Source: Planctomycetota bacterium (lineage in GTDB: Bacteria; Planctomycetota; Phycisphaerae; UBA1845). From it: 13,637 nucleotides of DNA. This document shows positions 6,934-13,637 of this stretch, piece by piece. Positions within the stretch are counted from its first letter, which is position 1; the number at the start of each line of letters is the position of its first letter. The DNA is taken from assembly GCA_024278775.1 (NCBI GenBank), contig JAJRSP010000116.1, positions 1 to 13,637 on the forward strand, written 5' to 3'. The position numbers and the translations under genes were made by a program. The notes under the pieces were generated by a model, which saw only the letters and a list, made by a program, of their open reading frames with translations, was not told the DNA's origin and did no database searches.

Positions 6934-9495
6934 CTACCCCTTCGATGGCTCGCGCAGGGCTTTGATCTTCTCAATCTCTTCGTGCATCTCGTCGTTGTCT
7001 TCGCGGAGCTTGTCGAGCTCTTTACGCAGCTCGTCCACTTGTACGTTCGCCGGCTCATCGGAGACGATCCTTTTGACCGCCTTCTCGGCCGCCTCCCGCA
7101 ACCGTCCGCTGGGGTCGTTCGCGGCCACATCACGAAGCACGGTCAGCGCGGGTCGTGCCGACTCGCCCATCTTGCCGAGCGTATTGATTGCGACTCCGGG
7201 CACATAGCTATTGATTCCTCTGGTGCAGGCGGCGATGGCCTCCACCGCGCTGCGTGTCTGGGGTTCACTCAACACGCGACGTTCTTGAAGCGAGCCCAGT
7301 GCCGAGATGGCGGCCATGCGACAAAAACGCGGCTTGCCGATCTTTGTCCACTCCAGCAGCGTGCCAAAGCCGGAGTCATCTGCGAGCGCACCCATCGCAC
7401 GAAGTGCCGCGGAGCGAAGTTTTTCCTGGTGGGAATCACGATCCATCAATCCCGCGAGGAACGACCCCGCGTCATCCGGCTGAAGTTTCCCGTAAGAGGA
7501 GATCGCGGCTGCCTCCACGCCATAGCTGGGGTCACCCTGTTGAACCAGGGCGTGCAGCGCGTCGATCACCGTTTGATCCTTAAGGAACGAGCCGAGTTCC
7601 GCCGCCACCTGCCGCCGCACCTTGGGATGCTCGATGGACAGATGGGTCAGCAGTGCGTCCCGGGCCTCATCACCACCGACCTTTCCGAGCGCCTTGGCGA
7701 TCTCGACGCCCACGCCCCAGAACGGCTCTTTCCCAAGCGCCTCCGACAGCGTGTTCGCATCACGGACTTTACCCGACTCGCCGAAGTGTTTGGCCGCCCG
7801 GATACGCGAGATGACACCCGGTGCCTGCGATAGCTGGGTCACCCAGAGATCGCGCGGTTTCTTCGCGGAAAAGTCCATCAGCACGGCCTGCCCCGGATCA
7901 AACAAGACCATGGTCGGGCGCTCCCGAAGGGGCACGTAAAAATGCGTCTCCTTTTCCGTGATGTCTCGCCGTAGTGTCCGGCTTGTTCCGTCCGCGAAAT
8001 GGAATTCGATCACGAACGGGAAATGAAATGCGTCGTCGTCCTGTTTTTGTTTGATCGTGATCTCGGCCAGCCCGTTATCCTCATCCCATGCGTAGCGCGC
8101 CTTCACTTCCGGTGCCCCGGCTCTTCGTGTCCAGTCGTAAAAAAACCGTTCGAGGGATCGGCCGCTGACCGTTTCAAACGATTGCCGTAGGTCGGACGTT
8201 TCCACCGGATGATGACCCCACTTCGTGAGATAATGTTTGATCGAAGCCCAAAACACATCGGTGCCGACGCGCTCACGCAACATGTGTAGAATCGAGGACC
8301 CCTTGGGGTACGATCGTGCGTCGAACATTTGCCCCGGATGGTCATAGGCGCGGTCGACGACGGGCTTCTTTTTCGCACCGCGGTAACCGCCGCCCATGTC
8401 CTTGAAAATCTGATAGTCATATTCGTCCTGCCCCAGGTCATCTTCAAACCAGACGGCCGTGGCGTACGTCGCAAAGCCCTCATTGAGCCACAGGTGGGAC
8501 CAGTCCTTGCACGTCACCAGATCTCCGAACCATTGGTGGGCCAGTTCGTGGGAGATGAGTCCGTCGGAAGAATAGTCGAGGTGGGCACGCGCGTCGTGCA
8601 GCGTACGCGGACCGAGCGTCGTGGCTGAGGTGTTTTCCATGCCGCCGCCATAGCCGTAAACCACCGTCTGGGTGTATCCGTCCCAGGGGTATTCCACACC
8701 GAAGGTGTTGCTAAAGTACTCCAGCATGCGCACGGTGTGATCGAAAGACCGTTGCAGATCATCAGCCCGGTCTTTGGGAACGTAGTACGTCACCGGCTTG
8801 CCGCGCCAGGTCTCTTGCGCTTTGTGAAACTCGCCGACGATTAGCGTCACCAGGTAGATCGCGTGTGGCTTGTCCTGCGTGTAGTGGAACGTGGTGGTAC
8901 CGTCGCCGTGCTTCTTGGTACGCAGCAGCCGACCGTTGGATATGGCCTCGTTCCCGTTATCCACAGTGACGATCATCTCCGTCGTTTGCATTTCGTTGGG
9001 ATGGTCGAAACAGGGAATCCAGTACCGGTTCGTGATGGACTCGCCTTGGGACCACACGACGTATGGGATGTCCGGATCCGCTTCGGTCGGAGCATAGAAA
9101 TGCAATCCCGATTTCGGGTTCACTACAGTGTAATCGATCGAGACGCTTGCTTTCTCGCCGGCGGCGAGTGGTCTAGCGCCAAGCAGAAGCGTGATCGATT
9201 GACCGTCGTTTTGGTAGCTCGTGCTACTACGACGACCGCCGCGCGTCATCGTCACACTTGTCACGTCGAAATCTACGGCGTCGAAACGAATCGATCGTAA
9301 CTCGCGCAGTGCCACAAGGTCGATGGTCGCGGTACCCCCGACACTTTTGTCAGGGACGTTGACGTGAAGATCGAGCTTGATGTGCACAATGTCGGCCGGT
9401 CGATCGGCGGGAAAGTGTAATTCCCCTGCGTCTGTTGTTGCCATGCCCGTCAGCACGACCCACACGGTAACCATGCGCAAGTGGTTCAATAACAA
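6934..9495 (-). CDS. Exported M1-family metallo-aminopeptidase with C-terminal HEAT repeats and coiled coil
   Basis: The protein has 853 residues. The start is a TTG at 9495: AGGAG (9506-9502) stands 6 nt upstream, while the next ATG (residue 8) is too far from it. A signal peptide covers about residues 7-23. The M1 order is complete: an N-terminal beta domain; exopeptidase motif GGMEN at 284-288; zinc motif HELAH at 316-320 with third ligand Glu339 in NEG; and a catalytic Tyr396 in RSYPKGSS. Enzymes of this family remove N-terminal residues from peptides using one zinc. After about residue 560 come alpha-helical HEAT-like repeats to about 810, then a highly charged heptad-like coiled coil at 815-847 (DELRKELDKLREDNDEMHEE). 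The repeats and coil suggest a protein-binding or oligomerising tail, as in some larger M1 relatives. Location is probably periplasmic. It is a single gene, convergent with the propellers. Confidence 0.93.
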   Translation of the reverse strand: MLLNHLRMVTVWVVLTGMATTDAGELHFPADRPADIVHIKLDLHVNVPDKSVGGTATIDLVALRELRSIRFDAVDFDVTSVTMTRGGRRSSTSYQNDGQSITLLLGARPLAAGEKASVSIDYTVVNPKSGLHFYAPTEADPDIPYVVWSQGESITNRYWIPCFDHPNEMQTTEMIVTVDNGNEAISNGRLLRTKKHGDGTTTFHYTQDKPHAIYLVTLIVGEFHKAQETWRGKPVTYYVPKDRADDLQRSFDHTVRMLEYFSNTFGVEYPWDGYTQTVVYGYGGGMENTSATTLGPRTLHDARAHLDYSSDGLISHELAHQWFGDLVTCKDWSHLWLNEGFATYATAVWFEDDLGQDEYDYQIFKDMGGGYRGAKKKPVVDRAYDHPGQMFDARSYPKGSSILHMLRERVGTDVFWASIKHYLTKWGHHPVETSDLRQSFETVSGRSLERFFYDWTRRAGAPEVKARYAWDEDNGLAEITIKQKQDDDAFHFPFVIEFHFADGTSRTLRRDITEKETHFYVPLRERPTMVLFDPGQAVLMDFSAKKPRDLWVTQLSQAPGVISRIRAAKHFGESGKVRDANTLSEALGKEPFWGVGVEIAKALGKVGGDEARDALLTHLSIEHPKVRRQVAAELGSFLKDQTVIDALHALVQQGDPSYGVEAAAISSYGKLQPDDAGSFLAGLMDRDSHQEKLRSAALRAMGALADDSGFGTLLEWTKIGKPRFCRMAAISALGSLQERRVLSEPQTRSAVEAIAACTRGINSYVPGVAINTLGKMGESARPALTVLRDVAANDPSGRLREAAEKAVKRIVSDEPANVQVDELRKELDKLREDNDEMHEEIEKIKALREPSKG

Positions 9496-9561
9496 AGCGA
9501 TCTCCTCTTTGAACTCGCCTGGTGAAAGCCCGTGCTGCCGATGAGCTCAGGACAGCGCATG

Positions 9562-9591
9562 ATTGTAGAAAAAAAGAGGTTTGCGGTCGAA
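9562..9591 (-). promoter_or_regulatory. Candidate sigma-70-type promoter for the M1 aminopeptidase gene
   Basis: On the minus strand TTCGAC (9591-9586) and TACAAT (9567-9562) are separated by 18 nt, a fair match to -35 and -10 boxes, about 65 nt upstream of the TTG start. The gap 9496-9770 holds no convincing gene, so a promoter here is expected. The call rests on pattern only. Confidence 0.4.
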
Positions 9592-9770
9592 CGCTGCAGC
9601 CTACGAGTTGTGTAAAGGTGTCAGTCGCAGGATCGAGCGGCGTGATCCGTTGTCGCGATGCGGTCCTGATGAACCAGTCGACGTAATCCAATGCTATTGA
9701 GCCGCAGACGTCAGCCTGCGCGGCGCACCGAGGACCGACCCATATCCGCCACACTGGGAGTCACGACGCT

Positions 9771-10496
9771 CTAACCGATTCCGGTCGCCGTCCAGGAAAG
9801 TGTTTGGCCTACATCGGGTACGAGCAAATGGCTGCGCAGACCATTCGGCAGGGCGTCCCGAAAATCATCGGCCGACTGCGCGAGCAGGGGGAACGTTTTG
9901 TAGTGGCAGGGGATGATGACCTCCGGCGAGAGCAGCTCCGCAGCCAGCGCCGCGCCCCGCGCCCCCATTGTAAAGTGGTCGCCGATTGGTAGGATGCACA
10001 CCTTCGGCTGATACAACTTGGCAATCAGGGCCATGTCACCGAACACGTCGGTATCGCCCGCATGGTACACCGTGGCGAGACCCTCCACGGCGATGACCAG
10101 CCCGTTCGGCATGCCGGCGTAAATCGGTCCGCCGGGCCCGTCCACACTTGAAGAGTGAAACGCCTGCGTCAGCAAGACATAGACACCATCGAGGTGCTGC
10201 GTGCCGCCGGGGTTCATCCCGCTGAAACGCCCCTTGCCGATTTGGGCGGCGAGCACGTTACAGAGCTCGAAGTTTCCTACGACGATCGGGTCGAACTGCT
10301 CCACGAGCGTACCCACATCGCCGGTGTGGTCACCGTGCCCGTGGGTGAGGAATACCATATCACACCGGTCAATCGCGTGGAGGTGGTCCGGGCAGGCGGG
10401 GTTGTCAGCCAGCCACGGATCGATCATCACGACGCGCCCGTCCGGAAGCTCCAGACGAAACGTGGAATGACCGTACCAGGTGATGGTCGCGCTCAT
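9771..10496 (-). CDS. UPF0173-type metal-dependent hydrolase, metallo-beta-lactamase fold
   Basis: The protein has 241 residues from the ATG at 10496, which has AGAGGGAG (10510-10503) 6 nt upstream; the frame also runs 12 codons further without a ribosome site. It opens with ITWYGHSTFRLELPDGRVVMIDPWL, shown here as two pieces: ITWYGHSTFRLELPDG then the DPWL loop, typical of UPF0173/YtkL-like proteins. The metal motif HGHGDH is at residues 52-57. Further ligands fit His145-x-x-Asp148 (YHAGDTD) and His198 (IPCHYKTFPLL). The family is cytoplasmic, probably binds two metal ions and hydrolyses an unknown ester or phosphoester. No signal peptide is seen. It follows the selenoprotein gene by 46 nt on the same strand and probably shares the rho transcript. 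Family is sure, substrate unknown. Confidence 0.92.
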   Translation of the reverse strand: MSATITWYGHSTFRLELPDGRVVMIDPWLADNPACPDHLHAIDRCDMVFLTHGHGDHTGDVGTLVEQFDPIVVGNFELCNVLAAQIGKGRFSGMNPGGTQHLDGVYVLLTQAFHSSSVDGPGGPIYAGMPNGLVIAVEGLATVYHAGDTDVFGDMALIAKLYQPKVCILPIGDHFTMGARGAALAAELLSPEVIIPCHYKTFPLLAQSADDFRDALPNGLRSHLLVPDVGQTLSWTATGIG

Positions 10497-10525
10497 CGTG
10501 TGCTCCCTCTTTGTCCCGTCCCGCC

Positions 10526-10543
10526 GTACCACACGAGCGGTAC
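10526..10543 (-). other. Hairpin at the stop codon of the selenoprotein gene
   Basis: On the minus strand GTACCGC, loop TCGT, GTGGTAC forms a 7-bp stem with one G-T pair, starting at the last base of the TAG stop. No T tract follows, so it is not an ordinary intrinsic terminator. It could protect or process the message between the selenoprotein and hydrolase genes. Confidence 0.4.
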
Positions 10544-10773
10544 TATTTGGCCATCAGTTTTTTGATCCGATCGAGTACTTCATGGTGCTCGGGGAACCGG
10601 CCGACGTCCTTCTTGCACCAGATCCGCGTGCCATCGACACACACATCAAACACGCCGCCACTTCCCTCGATCATCTCGGGCTTGACGCCGAGCTCGTCGT
10701 CAATCGCCTCCGCCAAACTGACGGCCTTGGGAAAGTAGTTTCACTGCATGCAGTATTCGATCGAGACGTTCAC
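10543..10773 (-). CDS. SelW-like (Rdx family) selenoprotein with in-frame TGA as selenocysteine, CxxU
   Basis: Reading through the TGA at 10743-10741 gives 76 residues: a GTG start, then NVSIEYCMQ, U11, NYFPKAVSLAEAI and on to a TAG. This matches the thioredoxin-like Rdx (SelT/SelW/SelH) family: a first beta strand, the redox motif C8-M-Q-U11 followed by Asn-Tyr, a helix, the core GGVFDVCVDGTRIW, and KKDVGRFP near residues 54-61, which corresponds to the family's GRFP-like segment. Members are small cytosolic thiol oxidoreductases of poorly known substrate, and Cys or Sec forms both exist. AAGGAG (10788-10783) lies 9 nt before the GTG, so the gene starts cleanly 48 nt after rho. Frame and coding character are the same on both sides of the TGA. 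A SECIS-like hairpin follows it. The alternative, a Cys codon mutated or misread to TGA, is less likely given that hairpin. Confidence 0.92.
10708..10735 (-). promoter_or_regulatory. Bacterial SECIS-like hairpin just downstream of the Sec TGA
   Basis: Counting from the base after the TGA, nucleotides 6-15 pair with 24-33: C6-G33, U7-A32, U8-G31, U9-G30, mismatch C10/C29, C11-G28, C12-G27, A13-U26, A14-U25, G15-U24. The apical loop is GCCGUCAG, starting at +16 with a G. Known bacterial SECIS elements are coding hairpins whose small apical loop begins about 16-37 nt after the UGA, with a G among the first two loop bases, and these recruit SelB. The match is to shape and spacing. A competing shorter fold, GCC/GGC with loop GUCAGUUU, also begins with G. 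Confidence 0.7.
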
Positions 10774-10821
10774 GTTTGCAAACTCCTTGGCGATACAGTC
10801 GTCAACCACACGCGCCGCGCG

Positions 10822-12345
10822 CTACGCCAGGTTCATGGTCATCAAGAACTCGGCGTTGGTACGCACTTTCTTGAGCTGACCGGTGAGAAGCTCGATTGCC
10901 TCGACGACGTTCATGTCACCCAACACGCGACGCAGTCGATACACCAGCTCCAGCTCCTTCGGATCCATGAGCAGTTCTTCCTTGCGGGTGCCGGAAGCGG
11001 CGATGTCGATAGCAGGCCACACCCGGCGATCCACCAGCCGACGATCCAGGTGAAGCTCACTGTTACCGGTGCCCTTGAACTCTTCAAAAATGACCTCATC
11101 CATCTTGGAGCCGGTATCGACCAGCGCGGTGCCGACGATCGTCAGCGATCCACCCTCCTCGACATTACGGGCGGCTCCAAAAAACCGTTTCGGGCGCTGC
11201 AGGGCGTTGGCGTCGATACCACCGGAGAGGATCTTCCCGGAATGCGGGATTTCCGTGTTGTAGGCGCGGGCCAACCGGGTGATCGAGTCAAGTAGGATCA
11301 CGACATCACGGCCATACTCAACGAGCCGCTTTGCCTTTTCGATCATCATCTCCGCGACCTGCACGTGACGAGAAGCCGGTTCATCAAATGTGGAACTGAC
11401 CACCTCCGCCTCGGTGTGACGCTGCATCTCGGTCACTTCTTCCGGACGTTCATCGATGAGCAAGATGAACACGCACGCGTCGGGGTGGTTCGCGGATACG
11501 GCATTGGCGATTTTCTGAAGAAGTACCGTCTTGCCGGTACGCGGCGGGGCCACGATCAACATACGTTGGCCCTTGCCGATCGGTGTCACCAGGTCGATGA
11601 CACGCATGTTCAACTCTTCCGAGGTGGTTTCAAGAATCATGCGTTCATCCGGGAACATCGCCGTCAGGTCTTCGAAGTTGGTTTTGTCGACGACGAGATT
11701 CGGATCTTCAAAGTTGATCGCCTCCACACGCAACAACGCGAAATAACGCTCCGATTCTTTGGGCGGTCGTATTTGACCGGCCACGATATGCCCGGTGCGC
11801 AGGCCGAAACGACGAATCTGCGACGGACTGATGTAGATGTCATCCGGACAGGGGAGGTAGTTATACTCCGGGCTACGAAGAAATCCGAACCCGTCGGGTA
11901 GTATTTCAAGAACCCCCTCGCCGTACATCAAGCCGTCACGGTTGATTCGCTGTTTGAGAATCTTGAAGATCAGGTCCTGTTTCTTGAGACCGGTGTACTC
12001 CTCAAGATCCTCCTCCTTGGCGACGGCGTGAAGCTCGGCTACGCTCATGCGCTGGAGCTCGGTGATGTGGATGTCACCTTTTTTAATTTGCTCGTACTTC
12101 GCATGTGTTTCGGGGTCGATCGGACTGTCACGGTGCGAGGTGCTCACGGTGGCAGTGGCCGTTGCGCCGGCAGGGGCGGTCTCTTCGGCACTAGCGGCTT
12201 TGTCGACACCCTCGGGTTCGGCAACGACGGCGGCACCGTCCTCTTCGACTTCGAGATCGTCTACAGGCTCGGCAGCTCGTTTTTTAGACGTGGTGGTGGC
12301 CTTCTTTTTGGTCGTACGGGTTTTCGGTGTGGTGGCTTTCGCCAT
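10822..12345 (-). CDS. rho: Transcription termination factor Rho with long N-terminal extension
   Basis: The 507-residue protein is longer than the 419 of E. coli Rho because of a Lys/Ala/Thr and acidic tail at residues 1 to about 80 ([20 protein letters not shown], then [18 protein letters not shown]). Rho is a hexameric RNA helicase that ends transcription. The N-terminal helical part ([19 protein letters not shown]) precedes the cold-shock RNA-binding domain with [20 protein letters not shown] at 151-170. The ATPase core shows Walker A APPRTGKT at 266-273, a DER motif at 298-300, Walker B VVILLDS at 348-354, and the Q-loop region [20 protein letters not shown] at 410-429. All key residues look intact. 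The ATG has AGGAGG (12359-12354) 8 nt upstream. It lies 121 nt after coaE and 48 nt before the selenoprotein gene. Confidence 0.98.
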   Translation of the reverse strand: MAKATTPKTRTTKKKATTTSKKRAAEPVDDLEVEEDGAAVVAEPEGVDKAASAEETAPAGATATATVSTSHRDSPIDPETHAKYEQIKKGDIHITELQRMSVAELHAVAKEEDLEEYTGLKKQDLIFKILKQRINRDGLMYGEGVLEILPDGFGFLRSPEYNYLPCPDDIYISPSQIRRFGLRTGHIVAGQIRPPKESERYFALLRVEAINFEDPNLVVDKTNFEDLTAMFPDERMILETTSEELNMRVIDLVTPIGKGQRMLIVAPPRTGKTVLLQKIANAVSANHPDACVFILLIDERPEEVTEMQRHTEAEVVSSTFDEPASRHVQVAEMMIEKAKRLVEYGRDVVILLDSITRLARAYNTEIPHSGKILSGGIDANALQRPKRFFGAARNVEEGGSLTIVGTALVDTGSKMDEVIFEEFKGTGNSELHLDRRLVDRRVWPAIDIAASGTRKEELLMDPKELELVYRLRRVLGDMNVVEAIELLTGQLKKVRTNAEFLMTMNLA

Positions 12346-12358
12346 AAAACATTCCTCC

Positions 12359-12373
12359 TGCGTGAGTCACGCA
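12359..12373. promoter_or_regulatory. 15-bp palindrome abutting the rho ribosome binding site
   Basis: TGCGTGA-G-TCACGCA is a perfect 7-bp inverted repeat around one base. On the minus-strand transcript its last base is the first base of the rho Shine-Dalgarno sequence. As RNA it can form a 6-bp hairpin with a 3-nt loop; as DNA it could be an operator for a dimeric regulator. Rho is autoregulated through its leader in E. coli, so control at this spot is plausible, but no direct evidence is available. Confidence 0.55.
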
Positions 12374-12466
12374 TCAAGGTCGCCGTCGCTCGGCGCCTAT
12401 AGGTCAGATCGTATCAGATAATTGTTTCTAGGTTAGCTGTTGGGTTCGTGATGTCGGCTCGGTCGC

Positions 12467-13099
12467 TTACTCGCCAAACGCCCGCAAGACGGCCACGAAC
12501 ACCCGCTCCACTTGATCTCTCAGATTCTGGGCATCGGACTGGTTGATAACCACATAATCGGCTCTGGAACGCTTTTTGTCCAGAACTTCCATCATTCTTT
12601 CTCGGCGGGTCAATTCGCTCCGTGGCCACCCGCGAGATTTGGCCAAGCGAGCGGCGCGAACCGCTTCGTCCGCATCCACAAACACGACCGCATCGCAAAT
12701 CCGATCCAAACCGGCCTCAAACAGCTTGGGCGTATCCAATACCATCGCCAAAACCGCCTCGTCCAGGTCGAGTTCCGCCATCACCCGCCGACGCTCCGCC
12801 TCGATACGGGGATAAAGAAAACCCTCCAGGCGGCCAAGCTCGTCCGGATCCTCGAACACAATCGAGGCCACGACGGACCGATCCACACCGCCATCTGCAC
12901 GGCAGATCCGATCTCCCCACCAGCCGCGGAGCACGTCCACCACGCCCGGATCTTCGAGCTGCCGGTGTGCCATGCCGTCAGAATCAACCACGGCAGCGCC
13001 GAGCGATCGAAAAACCCCGGCAACAACCGACTTCCCAGCGCCGATACCGCCCGTCACGCCGATGACCGGCTTCCGCCGTTTTTCGTCATTTGGTGACAC
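12467..13099 (-). CDS. coaE: Dephospho-CoA kinase
   Basis: The 210-residue protein has the length of the family and catalyses the last step of coenzyme A synthesis, ATP-dependent phosphorylation of the 3'-hydroxyl of dephospho-CoA, in the cytoplasm. The P-loop GGIGAGKS is at 17-24 and the DSD motif at 39-41, followed by the lid-like region. The strand VLDTPKLFEAG at 120-130 corresponds to the conserved D-x-P-LFE-x-G stretch, and RSRADYVVINQSD near 177-189 matches the typical C-terminal A-D-x-VI-x-N pattern. The start is a GTG at 13099, the only usable start before an in-frame stop upstream; it lacks an obvious Shine-Dalgarno sequence, so the exact N-terminus is less sure. It is probably the first gene of a coaE-rho-selenoprotein-hydrolase run. 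Confidence 0.95.
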   Translation of the reverse strand: MSPNDEKRRKPVIGVTGGIGAGKSVVAGVFRSLGAAVVDSDGMAHRQLEDPGVVDVLRGWWGDRICRADGGVDRSVVASIVFEDPDELGRLEGFLYPRIEAERRRVMAELDLDEAVLAMVLDTPKLFEAGLDRICDAVVFVDADEAVRAARLAKSRGWPRSELTRRERMMEVLDKKRSRADYVVINQSDAQNLRDQVERVFVAVLRAFGE

Positions 13100-13594
13100 G
13101 GTATTCGAGACGCCGTTGCCGTCTCATCCCCAATAATTCTTGGACCCCAAACCTCTCGGACCCACATCTTCAGGTCCATAACCTCGAACCCAGACAGAAC
13201 CATTGGCTACCGCTGCTCGACCGCACCTTTTGTTCCTACGGTGCCAACTATGGGAGCCAAGCGGTGCCGACCATGGAATCCAGTCTGACGTAAAGATAAA
13301 TGATACCGTCAGGACAGACCATGAATTCGGTGATGACACCAAACAGACCGGGAAAAGCCCGCTAACTCATCACGCGTGGTTCACAAAAGGCGGATACATC
13401 TTCATCGAAGAGGGCCACTGCCCCCACACGAATCGCCGTGGAGTATACCCGATTTACTACCCGATGCCACCCCCGCCCCGGAAAAAAATCCAACGGACTA
13501 GTGCATCGCCACGCGAAAATGTGCGGGTTTTGGGTTCTTTGTTCCGATGTTTCCATGATGTGGAAGTCGAGTCATCAGATCATGGAGGATCGTT
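13100..13594. other. Intergenic stretch without a convincing gene
   Basis: About 495 nt separate the start of coaE from the transposase start. Frames on both strands have irregular composition, no recognisable motifs and no good ribosome sites, so I call none. The stretch should contain the coaE promoter, though none stands out, and the left end of the insertion element near its right side; the terminal inverted repeat cannot be defined without the other end. GGACC (13158-13162) and GGTCC (13173-13177) form a short inverted repeat of doubtful meaning. Confidence 0.5.
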
Positions 13595-13637
13595 ATGGCA
13601 ATTCGGTATAAGAAGTACATCATCCGCCTAAGCGCGG
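13595..13637 (+). CDS. Probable IS630-type transposase, N-terminal fragment cut by window end
   Basis: GGAGG at 13584-13588 lies 6 nt before an ATG that opens MAIRYKKYIIRLSA, after which the window ends. This short start, basic residues then an I-x-L-S segment, resembles the first strand of the N-terminal helix-turn-helix domain of IS630/Tc1-mariner-like transposases, where an LS-x-E-E-R stretch normally follows. Only 14 codons are visible, so the family is a recognition from a short string and not proven. If right, an insertion sequence begins here and reaches beyond the window, and its end lies in the stretch just upstream. Confidence 0.5.
   Translation, partial: MAIRYKKYIIRLSA

Noticed and set aside
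10741..10743. TGA read as a true stop or pseudogene mutation
   Set aside because: The frame is intact and family-like on both sides, the TGA sits exactly at the redox position, and a SECIS-like hairpin follows. A decayed gene would be expected to carry further damage.
10480..11295. Plus-strand open frame across the hydrolase start, selenoprotein and end of rho
   Set aside because: It is antisense to three well-supported genes and has no ribosome site or motif.
13203..13631. Plus-strand open frame of 142 codons upstream of the transposase
   Set aside because: It lacks a ribosome site, has irregular composition and no motif, and overlaps the better supported transposase start in another frame.

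Overview
The window is a GC-rich bacterial chromosome segment with ordinary core genes beside an accessory-looking secreted-protein cluster. Tandem exported PQQ-like beta-propeller proteins, a large secreted M1 aminopeptidase with HEAT repeats, a Rho factor with a long Lys/Ala/Thr/acidic N-terminal extension, and the order coaE-rho suggest Planctomycetota or a related phylum. That placement rests on gene content and general knowledge only; no marker gene was compared.

Layout. Plus strand, 1-6869: the 3' end of a sodium:solute symporter; a YbgC/FadM-type hotdog thioesterase overlapping it by 4 nt; a small multi-pass membrane protein; then four consecutive PQQ-like beta-propeller genes. The last three are tandem paralogues, each with a signal peptide and a mature N-terminus beginning QW-P/T-Q-W/F-GG. 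A palindromic repeat of about 80 nt, made of three perfect hairpins, lies at the 5' end of the first propeller gene. Minus strand, 13099-6934: coaE, rho, a short selenoprotein gene, a UPF0173-type metallo-beta-lactamase-fold hydrolase and, after a gap with its own candidate promoter, an exported M1 aminopeptidase. The right edge (13100-13637) is about 500 nt with no convincing gene, followed by the first codons of a probable IS630-type transposase cut by the window end.

Main find. Between rho and the hydrolase, where ordinary gene calling sees no open frame, lies a complete 76-residue SelW-like (Rdx family) protein whose redox motif is Cys-Met-Gln-TGA, i.e. CxxU. The TGA is codon 11 of a frame with a GTG start and an AAGGAG ribosome binding site. 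The frame continues for 65 conserved-looking codons, and a hairpin fitting the bacterial SECIS consensus follows the TGA. This implies that the organism decodes UGA as selenocysteine and so has selA, selB, selC and selD elsewhere. The order coaE-rho-selenoprotein-hydrolase, with gaps of 121, 48 and 46 nt, suggests co-transcription. A near-perfect 15-bp palindrome abuts the rho ribosome binding site and may be a control element.

How the genes relate: the plus-strand propellers and the minus-strand peptidase are probably periplasmic or envelope proteins. The coaE-rho-selenoprotein-hydrolase cluster is cytoplasmic housekeeping and redox. No pathway joining the two halves can be read from the sequence.
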